From contig JAOQAK010000064.1 of assembly GCA_025963635.1 (NCBI GenBank), forward strand, positions 1 to 64,000: 64,000 nt of DNA, given 5' to 3'. The notes beneath the pieces were generated by a model. It was not told where the DNA came from. It saw only the letters and a program-made list of their open reading frames with translations, and searched no databases. Both the position numbers and the translations under genes were made by a program. Below, piece by piece: positions 29,389 to 37,490 of this stretch; position 1 is the stretch's first letter; every line of letters starts with the position of its first letter. The DNA comes from Ferruginibacter sp. Lineage in GTDB: Bacteria; Bacteroidota; Bacteroidia; Chitinophagales; Chitinophagaceae.

Positions 29389-30162
29389 ATGAAGGATTTT
29401 TTACGCAGCTACACCCCTGCATGGCTCAAGGTGATATCGAAGAAAACTTTGTTCCAGGCATACCGGCTTACCCAGGCGTTCTATCGCCTGCCCGTTGATA
29501 AATACGATTTCCAAACAACGGAACTCATTCGCAGGCACCTAAAGAAGAATTCCAATTGTATTGATATTGGCGCCAATCTTGGCCATATTTTAATGGAAAT
29601 TGTTGCAGCAGCGCCACAAGGAAAACATTTCGCGTTTGAACCAATCCCCGATCTGTACAAGTCGCTGAAAAGAAGATTTGCAAAAAACACCACTGTTTAT
29701 AATTTCGCCTTATCGTCAAAAAAAGGTTCGGCTACTTTCAATTATTATCCCGGGCGCCCGGCAGTAAGCGGCTTCCGCGAAAGAAATAGCCAGATTGGCC
29801 AGGAACCCGTTTTGCTTTCTGTTCAAATGGAAAAACTAGATGATCTCATCCCGGAAAGCTTAAAGATTGACCTGTTGAAAATCGATGTGGAAGGAGCAGA
29901 ATACGAGGTGTTGCAGGGTGCTAAAAATATTTTAAAAAAGGATAAACCTATTGTGCTATTTGAATTCGGATTAGGCGCAGCAGATGTGTATGGTACTACC
30001 CCGGGGGAAATTTTTGAGCTGTTTGCTGAATGCGGACTGGCGCTATCCACCATTGAATATTTTAACGCTTCAAAAAAGCCATTTTCAAAGGAAGAATTCG
30101 ATGGCCAGTTTTACAAAAATTACAATGTATTTTTTATCGCCTACGACGCCAGCAAATATTAA
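29389..30162 (+). CDS. FkbM-family SAM-dependent methyltransferase
   Basis: 257 residues. Motif I, the SAM-binding loop, is CIDIGANLGH (57-66), followed by the acidic end of strand 2 in FAFEPIPDLYKSL. The FkbM signature LLKIDVEGAEYEVLQGA lies near 160-176, and IVLFEFG near 185. FkbM enzymes O-methylate sugars or other hydroxyl groups on glycans and polyketides; the acceptor here is unknown. The gene stands alone, with a minus-strand gene convergent 105 bases downstream. Start ATG 29389 gives a typical leader helix before the Rossmann fold. Confidence 0.88.
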   Translation: MKDFLRSYTPAWLKVISKKTLFQAYRLTQAFYRLPVDKYDFQTTELIRRHLKKNSNCIDIGANLGHILMEIVAAAPQGKHFAFEPIPDLYKSLKRRFAKNTTVYNFALSSKKGSATFNYYPGRPAVSGFRERNSQIGQEPVLLSVQMEKLDDLIPESLKIDLLKIDVEGAEYEVLQGAKNILKKDKPIVLFEFGLGAADVYGTTPGEIFELFAECGLALSTIEYFNASKKPFSKEEFDGQFYKNYNVFFIAYDASKY

Positions 30163-30267
30163 AATGTTCAACAGCTGAACTAGCAGCTAATAGTTCCATA
30201 TATATAAGGAAACACCAGGGAGACGATATCAACGATTCATGCCTGGAGCATATTATTAAAAAACCCC

Positions 30268-32712
30268 CTATCTTACTAAAACCACATTCCCCTTCATTTG
30301 CACCACCTTGCCATCTTTTCCCATGCCTTTGATGACCCACACATAATTACCCACAGGTTGGTCTCTCCCATTTAGATTCCCATCCCATCCTTTCAAGCTC
30401 TTGATCGATTCAAACATCAGATTTCCAAATCTGTTATAGATCCGGAAAAAATCTGTAGCGGTAATGCCTACAGGATGCGGGCGAAAGATATCGTTCAGCC
30501 CATCGCCATTTGGAGAAAAAGCTGTCGGAAGGTTATATTTGATATTGTCAAAGACCGTAATAAATATTGTGTCTGTTGCCACGCAACCTGCAAAATCCGT
30601 TACCCTAACGGTAAGCCTCGTATCCTTTTGAAATATAGCCAAAGGATTAGCGATCGCCGGGTTATCCAGTGAACTTCCGGGAAACCATAAATAACTGACT
30701 CCCCCCGTTGCCTTTAACTGGTGTGGTACACCCTCAATGGCATTGGTATCATTACCTGCAAAAGCGGGTACGGGTGGTTGTACATTTACACGAACCGTAT
30801 TAAAGCCTGATAAGCTACAGCGATCATACTTTACCGTGGCGGTAAGCATATAGGTTGTTGAGGCAATAGGCCTTACAATGGTTGTCGGAGAATTCACTTT
30901 ATCAACTGCAGTGGCAGGGCTCCAGGCATAATTTACTGTGCTCCCGGATAAGTTCGATACACCTCCGTTTAGAACTGCGAAGGTTTGATCACAAATGGTA
31001 GTGTCCCGGCCGGCACTAACCACCGGAAGTTGGTATACAATGACAGTAACAGGTTGTATGTTGAAGCAGCCATTTTGGTCGGTTCCTTTTATAAAATATA
31101 GGCCATTCCCTGCTGTCGCAGGATTGGGCGATGAAACTGAAGCATCGGCATTTTGCCAATAGGTAAAATTCAGCCCGTGAGTAGAGCCGCTCGTTACTGC
31201 TGCAAGGGTTAAATCAACGGTTGACGGAAAACATACGGCACCAGGGTTAACTGTTTTTACGGTAGGATTCGGGTAAATAACCACGGTTACCTTGGCTGTG
31301 TCAGCACATGAAAAGCTGTTTACCCCAATCACTTCGAACATGCCACCAACCGTTATCGCACCAGGGTTAACGACAGGTATATTCCCCGTTGTCCAGCTGG
31401 AAGCCAGGCCTGTGGTTGAGTAAAATTTGGTTAGGTCAATTCCGTTGCCCGCACATGTTGTAAAATTTTGATCAGGGCCAAAATTTGGTTTAGGATTTAC
31501 TATAACATCAACGAGTGCCGTATCCGCACATCCGGCATTATTACTGGCAATTAATTGATAAAGCCCGGAGAGGTTAACGGCCGCAGGTGTGCTAACAATA
31601 TTTCCACCAAGGGTCCATACATTATTTAATGTATCCGAATTGAATTGTTTTGTTAGGTCCACCATATTGCCGGAGCAAGTCGTCACATTTTTATCGCTTG
31701 CAAGTATCGGCCTTGGCTTTATGGAAACATTTACCGTAGCAGTGTCTGGCAAACCACAGGAATTTGAAACGATCAGCCGGTAAATCCCAGTTTGTGTTAC
31801 TGAAGATGGATCAGCGACAGCAAAAGAAGTTCCACCATCGGTACTGATCTGCCAATCATACGATGAACTTCCCTGGATAATTCCGGAAATAATAGCATCC
31901 CCGGTTATACCTGTTCCATTACAAATTGACGCAGATAACGGACCGTTAAATGCACTTTCAGGGATGCAGATATTAATCGACATGTCATCTAACCCAAAAT
32001 CATTCCCAATAAGTACTGAAGCTGTGGAGATTACCTGCAGGTCAACGAGCGGTGTAGCAGCTGTAAAGCTACCGGTAACCTTTACCCAGGTGGGTGTATT
32101 ACTGTATGCAACGGGGCCGGTGCTAACGACAATATTCCCATTTATTTTGAAGGAAATATTTGGTTCAGTCCCCGGCTTAGCATTCCCATTTGTTTTTGGA
32201 AGTAAATTAAGTACAAACGCAGATAATTCATACGTGGCACCCACGCACACAGGGATATTTTTCACCTGGTAGAAAACAGGGCTGTTGCCGATGGCGGTTG
32301 CTCCATTAACTGCCATAAAATATCCACCGTCCCCGGTATGATCTTTTCCCCTCCAGTCGCCTTTGATGCAATTGCCGCCATTATTATCACCAATATTTTT
32401 TATAATACTGTAAGTGAAATCCGGGAACAATCCCAGGATCTCAGCAGTATATTTATAATCTGAACAAGGAAGAGTCATGCCGATGCCTGAACAAACCCCA
32501 AAACCGTTGCCAATATTTCCTGCAGGATTGAAAGTATTAGTAGCTGAATAAGTACAGGCGGATGCTGCCTGATTAACAGTGATGAAGGGGGAACTGAACG
32601 TTCCTCTATCACCCAATATGTTTGGCCCCTTCCGCCCGGTACATTGAGCTTTTGAGATGTGACAATAAAATGTGCCTATAATAGTAAATATGATCAGGCA
32701 AGCCTTTTTCAT
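30268..32712 (-). CDS. T9SS-type surface protein with gliding-motility-associated C-terminal domain
   Basis: 814 residues. A signal peptide (1-22, CHISKAQ) precedes a jelly-roll-like N-terminal domain (about 25-250; FTYSIIKNIGDNNGGNC, YFMAVNG, IPVCVGATYELSAFV, FGLDDMSI) of the kind seen in carbohydrate-binding or adhesive modules. Several Ig-like repeats follow, each with a Cys pair (GADT or CADT-type motifs, VVSAGRDTTICD). The C-terminal sorting domain reads LPTAFSPNGDGLNDIF, IYNRFGNLMFES, GWDGN and ends NVVLVR. The same domain ends the giant PKD protein, and it marks both as type IX secretion clients. Probably an adhesin; no catalytic site seen. Confidence 0.88.
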   Translation of the reverse strand: MKKACLIIFTIIGTFYCHISKAQCTGRKGPNILGDRGTFSSPFITVNQAASACTYSATNTFNPAGNIGNGFGVCSGIGMTLPCSDYKYTAEILGLFPDFTYSIIKNIGDNNGGNCIKGDWRGKDHTGDGGYFMAVNGATAIGNSPVFYQVKNIPVCVGATYELSAFVLNLLPKTNGNAKPGTEPNISFKINGNIVVSTGPVAYSNTPTWVKVTGSFTAATPLVDLQVISTASVLIGNDFGLDDMSINICIPESAFNGPLSASICNGTGITGDAIISGIIQGSSSYDWQISTDGGTSFAVADPSSVTQTGIYRLIVSNSCGLPDTATVNVSIKPRPILASDKNVTTCSGNMVDLTKQFNSDTLNNVWTLGGNIVSTPAAVNLSGLYQLIASNNAGCADTALVDVIVNPKPNFGPDQNFTTCAGNGIDLTKFYSTTGLASSWTTGNIPVVNPGAITVGGMFEVIGVNSFSCADTAKVTVVIYPNPTVKTVNPGAVCFPSTVDLTLAAVTSGSTHGLNFTYWQNADASVSSPNPATAGNGLYFIKGTDQNGCFNIQPVTVIVYQLPVVSAGRDTTICDQTFAVLNGGVSNLSGSTVNYAWSPATAVDKVNSPTTIVRPIASTTYMLTATVKYDRCSLSGFNTVRVNVQPPVPAFAGNDTNAIEGVPHQLKATGGVSYLWFPGSSLDNPAIANPLAIFQKDTRLTVRVTDFAGCVATDTIFITVFDNIKYNLPTAFSPNGDGLNDIFRPHPVGITATDFFRIYNRFGNLMFESIKSLKGWDGNLNGRDQPVGNYVWVIKGMGKDGKVVQMKGNVVLVR

Positions 32713-33141
32713 TTCCTTTGTGGTTTAAAGAAGTAAGTCTACACGCAGGTATACAAAGGAAATGACGGATAAGTCAAATGCATTAATAATTTAAAACACG
32801 GAAACGTAGCAGTTAAGTCCTTTGTGGCAAATTGCTCATCGACTTTTAATGAAAATAGTTGTGGTTTAGATTAGCAAGTAATTTGAGGTAAGCAAATATA
32901 TCATTGTTTTTAATACTTACCCTTATTACTAATATTTATGCTTTAATATTTAGTAACTATTTATTCACAAAAAAAAGGAAAGAGGCGATTCAGTATCGCC
33001 TGGCATAATTATTAATCGCTTTTGATAAAATCTTTCAAAGAAATGCCCGGTAGTTTTCAGTTATTTCTATTTTTAATAAGCTGGCTGATATTCTCATCAA
33101 ACAATACGTTATTGCGGTGTTCTTTTTTAAATTATTATACT
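32713..33141. other. Divergent intergenic region with a small hairpin
   Basis: About 430 AT-rich bases. A 7-bp stem, AGGCGAT/ATCGCCT (32983-33001), is followed on the minus strand by a run of Ts. No minus-strand gene ends nearby, so it is an unassigned hairpin. CAAATATA at 32893-32900 reads TATATTTG on the minus strand and could be a -7 box for the surface-protein gene, about 180 bases upstream of its ATG. Confidence 0.35.
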
Positions 33142-33699
33142 TTGACCAGGATTGGACTATTATCGGATACGCATCATTTTCTTGATGACGCTATTTTTCA
33201 ACATTTTAAAACCTGTGATGAGATCTGGCATGCGGGTGATTTTGGCACAATGGAGATTGCCGAAAAGATTATCGAAGGATTCAATTTACCGGTATTGCCA
33301 CAACCGGTCACTAAAGATGGCCTGACCTCCAGACCGACCATCTTTAGTGACCGGTTAAAAGGAGTTTATGGAAATATTGACGGGCCGGATATAAGGAAGA
33401 TTTTTCCTGAACAGCTTGTGTTTATGTGCGAAGAAGTAAAAGTAATGATGCGACATATTGGTGGATATCCTCCCAAATACAATCCCATAACAAAAAAAGA
33501 AATACTTGCTCACCGGCCACAGCTGTTTATCAGCGGCCACTCACATATCCTAAAAGTGATGTATGATGAAAAGCTGGGCTGCCTTCATATGAACCCGGGA
33601 GCAGCCGGCAAACAGGGCTGGCATAAAGTCAGAACACTGCTGCGCTTTGTAATTGATGGAAAAGAAATGAAGAATTGTGAAGTGATTGAACTGATTTAG
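33142..33699 (+). CDS. YfcE/MJ0936-type metallophosphoesterase with an in-frame insertion
   Basis: From TTG 33142 the protein is 185 residues and begins (M)TRIGLLSDTH, exactly where this family starts; the frame is open upstream to 33022 but that part is hydrophobic and unlike the family. Metal-binding motifs are SDTHHF (Asp9, His11), HAGDFG, YGNIDG and SGHSHI, so the dinuclear site of a small phosphodiesterase is complete. Residues about 51-73 are extra compared with the usual family layout and lie just before LKGVYGNIDG; they are encoded by a long perfect inverted repeat (33302-33356). The natural substrate is not predictable. Confidence 0.85.
   Translation: MTRIGLLSDTHHFLDDAIFQHFKTCDEIWHAGDFGTMEIAEKIIEGFNLPVLPQPVTKDGLTSRPTIFSDRLKGVYGNIDGPDIRKIFPEQLVFMCEEVKVMMRHIGGYPPKYNPITKKEILAHRPQLFISGHSHILKVMYDEKLGCLHMNPGAAGKQGWHKVRTLLRFVIDGKEMKNCEVIELI
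33302..33356. repeat. Palindromic element inside the phosphoesterase gene
   Basis: The left arm AACCGGTCACTAAAGATGG (33302-33320) and the right arm (33338-33356) are perfect reverse complements over 19 bases, around a 17-base loop. It sits in frame and adds about 20 residues between two conserved blocks of the enzyme. Confidence 0.9.
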
Positions 33700-33700
33700 A

Positions 33701-33784
33701 AGGTGGAAGGTTCAAGGTTGAAGGTTATTGAATACTCAACTATCAACTTTCAACTTTCAACCTTCAACCTTCAACTTTCAACTG
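33701..33784. repeat. Intergenic GGTT/AACC-rich repeat hairpin
   Basis: Units of GGAAGGTTCAAGGTTGAAGG on the left face units of AACTTTCAACCTTCAACC on the right, so the stretch can fold on itself. It lies between the phosphoesterase stop and the convergent TolB-like gene. Such TTCAACCTTC repeats recur between genes in Bacteroidota; coding reads of them are spurious. Confidence 0.75.
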
Positions 33785-33792
33785 TTTAACTC

Positions 33793-34938
33793 CTACTCCA
33801 CCCAATCTGCTATAAAAATATTAGTATCCCTTGTTCCGCCATTGTTCCTGTTGCTGCTGAAAACGATCTTTTTGCCATTGGGGCTAAACATTGGGAATGC
33901 ATCAAATCCTTTGTCACGGCTGATCTTCTCTAACCCTTTCCCTTCCAGGTCAGTTAGGTACATATTAAACGGGAAACCGCGTTTGTATTCGTGGTTACTG
34001 CAAAAGACAATGTGTTTACCATCCGGGGTAAAATTAGGCGCCCAGTTTGCCTGCTCTAAAAATGTAATCTGATGCGCTGCTGATCCGTCTGCATTCGCAA
34101 GCCATACTTCCATATGCGTGGGTGCAACAAGGTTTTCCGCGAGCAGATCGCGGTAATCTTTTATTTCAGCTTCGGTGACAGGCCTGCTGGCTCTCCACAA
34201 AATTTTTGTACCATCAGGGCTAAACCAAGCTCCACCATCATACCCCAGCGTGTTGGTTACCTGTTTTATGTTGCTTCCGTCAATATCCATGGTATAAAGA
34301 TCAAGGTCACCATTTCGCATAGACGTAAAAATGATCTTATCTCCCTGCGGAGAAATGGTGGCTTCCGCATCATATCCCTTTGTACTGGTGAGTCGCTTCA
34401 CAATTTCCCCATTCTTACCCGCCTTGAAGATATCGAAGCTTTCATACACTGGCCAGATATATTTATTGCCATATTTGCTCCGGTCGGGCAAGGGCGGACA
34501 ATCCTTGTCACCTAAATGCGTTGAGGCATATAAAACATGTTTTCCATCGGGGAAGAAAAAGCCGCAGGTAGTTCTTCCTGTACCAGTGCTCACGAGTTTC
34601 GGTTCAAATTTTTCACCCGGTATGGTCGGTATTTCCCCTATCCATTCCTGGTCGCAATTAATTCCTTCCTTTGAATTCTTTTTTTGGAAAACAATCCACT
34701 TCCCATCAAAACTAAAATATGCTTCGGCATTATCTCCACCAAAAGTTAATTGCCTTACGTTCGCAAAATGCGTTTCGCCCGGGAATAAAATAGTGTCCCC
34801 GTTTTGAAGTTCGGCAAATATCCCGGTGTTGGATTGCGTTTGATATTCATTGCGACTGAAACTGCTTTCAGTAGTAACCGGCCATGGGGCGGCAATCAAG
34901 GCAAACAACACATTAAAAAGAAGTAAATATTTATTCAT
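33793..34938 (-). CDS. TolB-like PD40 beta-propeller protein, exported
   Basis: From ATG 34938 the protein is 381 residues with a signal-like start MNKYLLLFNVLFALIAAPWP; the frame extends to 35016, but that extension has no signal and would overlap the divergent gene's promoter. PD40/WD40-like repeats run through the whole chain (FSFDGKWIVFQKKN, FFPDGKHVLYAST, ISPQGDKIIFTSMRNGD, FSPDGTKILWRASRP, FTPDGKHIVFCSNHEY, FSPNGKKIVFSSNRN), giving a six-bladed TolB-type propeller. It has no fused catalytic or peptidoglycan-binding domain. Likely a periplasmic or surface binding protein; partner unknown. Confidence 0.87.
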   Translation of the reverse strand: MNKYLLLFNVLFALIAAPWPVTTESSFSRNEYQTQSNTGIFAELQNGDTILFPGETHFANVRQLTFGGDNAEAYFSFDGKWIVFQKKNSKEGINCDQEWIGEIPTIPGEKFEPKLVSTGTGRTTCGFFFPDGKHVLYASTHLGDKDCPPLPDRSKYGNKYIWPVYESFDIFKAGKNGEIVKRLTSTKGYDAEATISPQGDKIIFTSMRNGDLDLYTMDIDGSNIKQVTNTLGYDGGAWFSPDGTKILWRASRPVTEAEIKDYRDLLAENLVAPTHMEVWLANADGSAAHQITFLEQANWAPNFTPDGKHIVFCSNHEYKRGFPFNMYLTDLEGKGLEKISRDKGFDAFPMFSPNGKKIVFSSNRNNGGTRDTNIFIADWVE

Positions 34939-35017
34939 CTCATATTTTATAGTGCTAAGATAGGATTCCAGGGAATAATTTATCAGTATTTTGTCAGCAC
35001 AATCTATCATTAGCACC

Positions 35018-35025
35018 TATTTTTG
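35018..35025 (+). promoter_or_regulatory. -7 promoter box for the TPR lipoprotein
   Basis: TATTTTTG fits the Bacteroidota -7 consensus TAnnTTTG. A TTTG lies 24 bases upstream, somewhat further than usual. The likely transcript start makes ATG 35048 a better start codon than those further upstream. Confidence 0.35.
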
Positions 35026-35047
35026 CAGCTTATTTATGAGCGTTACT

Positions 35048-35845
35048 ATGATGAGGCCCGTTGTTTATTTCATTTGCATACTATCTGTAATCGCAACCTC
35101 GTGTAGCAATAATGAAGTAAAAACCGATCATACCGGCGAAGACGAGGAAAGTCGGTTAAGATCGTTGGTGGCACAATACCCGGATTCGCTCTTGTTAAAA
35201 GAAAACCTCGTGCAATATTTCCGTGACAATGGTGATTATACCCGGGCCTTAAAAGAAACCAACCAGGTTTTAGAAACAGACACGTTGAATGCACGTTTTT
35301 TCAATATAAAAGGCACGTTATATTTCGAAAATGGTGATACAGCCAATGCAATCAGTGCGTTTGAAAAGGCGGTTTCAATTAACCCACTTCCTGAATACAT
35401 TCTTTCATTAGGTTCTTTATATGCGCAAACAAAAAATCCGCTGGCATTAACTGTCGCTGATGAATTATTAAAATCTACCGTAGTAGATGCGCAGAAAAAA
35501 GCACTTTTTATCAAAGGGTTATATTTCAGTTACGCGGGAGATAAAATAAAAGCCATTGCTTTATTCAACGCCTGCCTTAAAATAGATTACCGGGATGTGC
35601 TGGCTTACAGGGAAAAAGCAATTTGCTTGTATGATCTAAACAAATATGCTACCGCGATTGACGAATTACAAAAAGCTGTAACCATACAGAATACTTTCGA
35701 TGAAGGATATTATTGGCTGGGCAGGTGTTATGAAAAAATGGGTAACTCCAAAGCCGCGATTGATAGTTACCGGTTGGCACTGCAGATCGATCCGGATTAT
35801 AGAGAAGCAAAAGATGCGTTGCAAAAGTTGGAAGCCGTCAATTAA
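35048..35845 (+). CDS. Tetratricopeptide-repeat lipoprotein
   Basis: With ATG 35048 the protein is 265 residues and starts with a short lipoprotein signal ending in the lipobox VIATSC (Cys19); earlier in-frame starts exist at 34991 and 35036. The mature part is a chain of about six TPR motifs (DYTRALKETNQVLETD, DTANAISAFEKAVSINP, KIKAIALFNACLKIDYRD, KYATAIDELQKAVTIQ, SKAAIDSYRLALQIDPDY). It is probably held at the inner face of the outer membrane as a scaffold. It lies 62 bases upstream of rpe on the same strand, without an obvious functional link. Confidence 0.85.
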   Translation: MMRPVVYFICILSVIATSCSNNEVKTDHTGEDEESRLRSLVAQYPDSLLLKENLVQYFRDNGDYTRALKETNQVLETDTLNARFFNIKGTLYFENGDTANAISAFEKAVSINPLPEYILSLGSLYAQTKNPLALTVADELLKSTVVDAQKKALFIKGLYFSYAGDKIKAIALFNACLKIDYRDVLAYREKAICLYDLNKYATAIDELQKAVTIQNTFDEGYYWLGRCYEKMGNSKAAIDSYRLALQIDPDYREAKDALQKLEAVN

Positions 35846-35907
35846 CTAATTTATACTATAAAGACAAGAAGAATAACAGTAGATCATAAACTATAAATCA
35901 AAAACAA

Positions 35908-36555
35908 ATGCCCATTATCGCTCCATCACTTCTTGCTTCTAATTTTTTACAATTACAGGATGAATGTAATATGCTGAATAAAAGTGATGCAGACTGGTTT
36001 CATTTAGACATTATGGATGGGAGATTTGTTCCTAACATTAGTTTTGGCCCCATGCTGGTAGCGTTTTTCAGAAAGGCCACCAACAAGATTTGTGATGTGC
36101 ATTTAATGATTGAAGAACCAGGCAACTACGCTGAAATGTTTAAAGCAGCAGGAGCAGATATTTTATCCGTACATATTGAAGCCTGCCCTAACCTGCACCG
36201 TAATATTCAGCAAATAAAAAGTCTTGGTATGAAGGCCGGCGTAGCCGTAAACCCACATACACCCGTGGAATTGCTAAAAGATATTTTGGGGGATATTGAT
36301 CTTGTTAACCTGATGAGCGTAAACCCCGGCTTTGGCGGACAGTCATTTATCCCTTACACGCTTGTTAAAATAAGGCAATTGAGAGCCATGATCGATGACC
36401 GCTCCCTGGACGTTAAAATCGAGATTGACGGCGGTGTAACAGAAGAAAATGCGAAACAGATTATTGATGCCGGGGCCCATGTATTGGTTGCCGGAAGTTC
36501 AGTTTTTAAATCGGCCGATCCCATTGCCGCAATAGCAAGATTTAAAGCGCTTTAA
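35908..36555 (+). CDS. rpe: Ribulose-phosphate 3-epimerase
   Basis: 215 residues, full length for the family. It interconverts ribulose 5-phosphate and xylulose 5-phosphate in the pentose phosphate pathway. Visible signatures are IAPSLLASNF at the start, FHLDIMDGRFVPNISFGP with metal ligands His32 and Asp34, DVHLMIEEP, NLMSVNPGFGGQSFIP and the phosphate-binding EIDGGV and LVAGSSVFK. Its last 14 bases overlap the end of the convergent lipoprotein gene, so neither gene has a separate terminator. The start at ATG 35908 gives the standard N terminus. Confidence 0.96.
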   Translation: MPIIAPSLLASNFLQLQDECNMLNKSDADWFHLDIMDGRFVPNISFGPMLVAFFRKATNKICDVHLMIEEPGNYAEMFKAAGADILSVHIEACPNLHRNIQQIKSLGMKAGVAVNPHTPVELLKDILGDIDLVNLMSVNPGFGGQSFIPYTLVKIRQLRAMIDDRSLDVKIEIDGGVTEENAKQIIDAGAHVLVAGSSVFKSADPIAAIARFKAL

Positions 36556-37405
36556 GGGTGTCATACATCTGCTTTACTACTTCAGCAGATTGTTTCACCC
36601 AATTTTTTTCTTCTTTATTCCACTTGTATTTTTTTGAGATGATGCCTTCGAGCATTGCGTGTGCTTTCATCGCCTGGTCAGTGTTGTAGTAACAATTGAT
36701 CCATCTTGCTTCCACTTTATCTTTAGCAGTCACGGAAACGCCTCCGCGATACCACTTGAAGCAGGTAGGTAGCCCAACAAAGGAAATAATCCCGGATTTT
36801 CTGTCTGCGTTGTCTTCTAAAAATTTAGCGTAAAAAAGCAGGCATTGTTCTGTTCTCAGTTTGATAGCACTGTCTGATTCTGCACTTACAGGCTTTACAC
36901 GCCATTGATTATTGGCGCCGTAAAACGGATTATCTGCCGGGTTCTTTTCAGTTTTGCCGTCTGCACGGTATTCAACCTTTTTTTTATCCACCAAATTCAC
37001 CAGGATCATTTGCGTCGGACCAAGTGAATCAATTTTGTACCTGGCCTTCGCTCCCTTATTGTATTCGATGCTGATCACCTTGTCCGCTTCATTGATGCTC
37101 CATTTGCCAAACCTGATTTTGTCACGGGGATTCTCCACAATTGATGCATCTTCAAAAAATGAAAAACCCCGATACGGTATTTCAAGTCCCTCCCCATCGC
37201 TGGAAAGAGCAGCGTCCTCGGCATCTTCTTTATTCTCCCAGTTTTGGCATAATAGCTTTTTGGTTTCAGTGGCATTTGATAGATCCTGCATTGAAGAGAT
37301 CACAGTATCTTTCGTTGCAAGGCTGCCGGTGTCTTTTACAGATGAATTATTACATCCTGTTAGTATCCAAAAAAGAAAAGTGGTGAACAATAAATATGTT
37401 TTCAT
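36542..37405 (-). CDS. Hypothetical lipoprotein, 287 residues
   Basis: The N terminus MKTYLLFTTFLFWILTGC is a lipoprotein signal with lipobox LTGC (Cys18). The middle (about 50-150) is beta-rich (FGKWSINEADKVISIEYN, RYKIDSLGPTQMILVNL), reminiscent of lipocalin-like or META-type small barrels. The C-terminal half is helical with an isolated CFKWYRGGVSV. I do not recognise a family. It is convergent with rpe and divergent from the TonB-dependent receptor, with a likely promoter region between them. Confidence 0.75.
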   Translation of the reverse strand: MKTYLLFTTFLFWILTGCNNSSVKDTGSLATKDTVISSMQDLSNATETKKLLCQNWENKEDAEDAALSSDGEGLEIPYRGFSFFEDASIVENPRDKIRFGKWSINEADKVISIEYNKGAKARYKIDSLGPTQMILVNLVDKKKVEYRADGKTEKNPADNPFYGANNQWRVKPVSAESDSAIKLRTEQCLLFYAKFLEDNADRKSGIISFVGLPTCFKWYRGGVSVTAKDKVEARWINCYYNTDQAMKAHAMLEGIISKKYKWNKEEKNWVKQSAEVVKQMYDTLKAL

Positions 37406-37414
37406 GGTTTATTT

Positions 37415-37447
37415 TTTGCAAAGTAAAGATAAGGCTACGGATCTTTG
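37415..37447 (+). promoter_or_regulatory. Promoter candidate for the TonB-dependent receptor gene
   Basis: A -33 element TTTG (37415-37418) is followed after 21 bases by GATCTTTG (37440-37447), one mismatch from TAnnTTTG. It would give a leader of about 40 bases before ATG 37491. Confidence 0.4.
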
Positions 37448-37490
37448 AAGGCAGAATTAATAAGAGAATAAAATATTTTACCTTCATTCA

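Noticed and set aside
33728-34072. Plus-strand open frame reading LSTFNFQPSTFNFQ
   Set aside because: It is the translation of the intergenic TTCAAC repeats running into the antisense of the TolB-like gene.
36542-36555. 14-base overlap of rpe and the lipoprotein gene as a sign of misannotation
   Set aside because: Both frames are well supported to their stops; convergent genes overlapping by a few codons are common.
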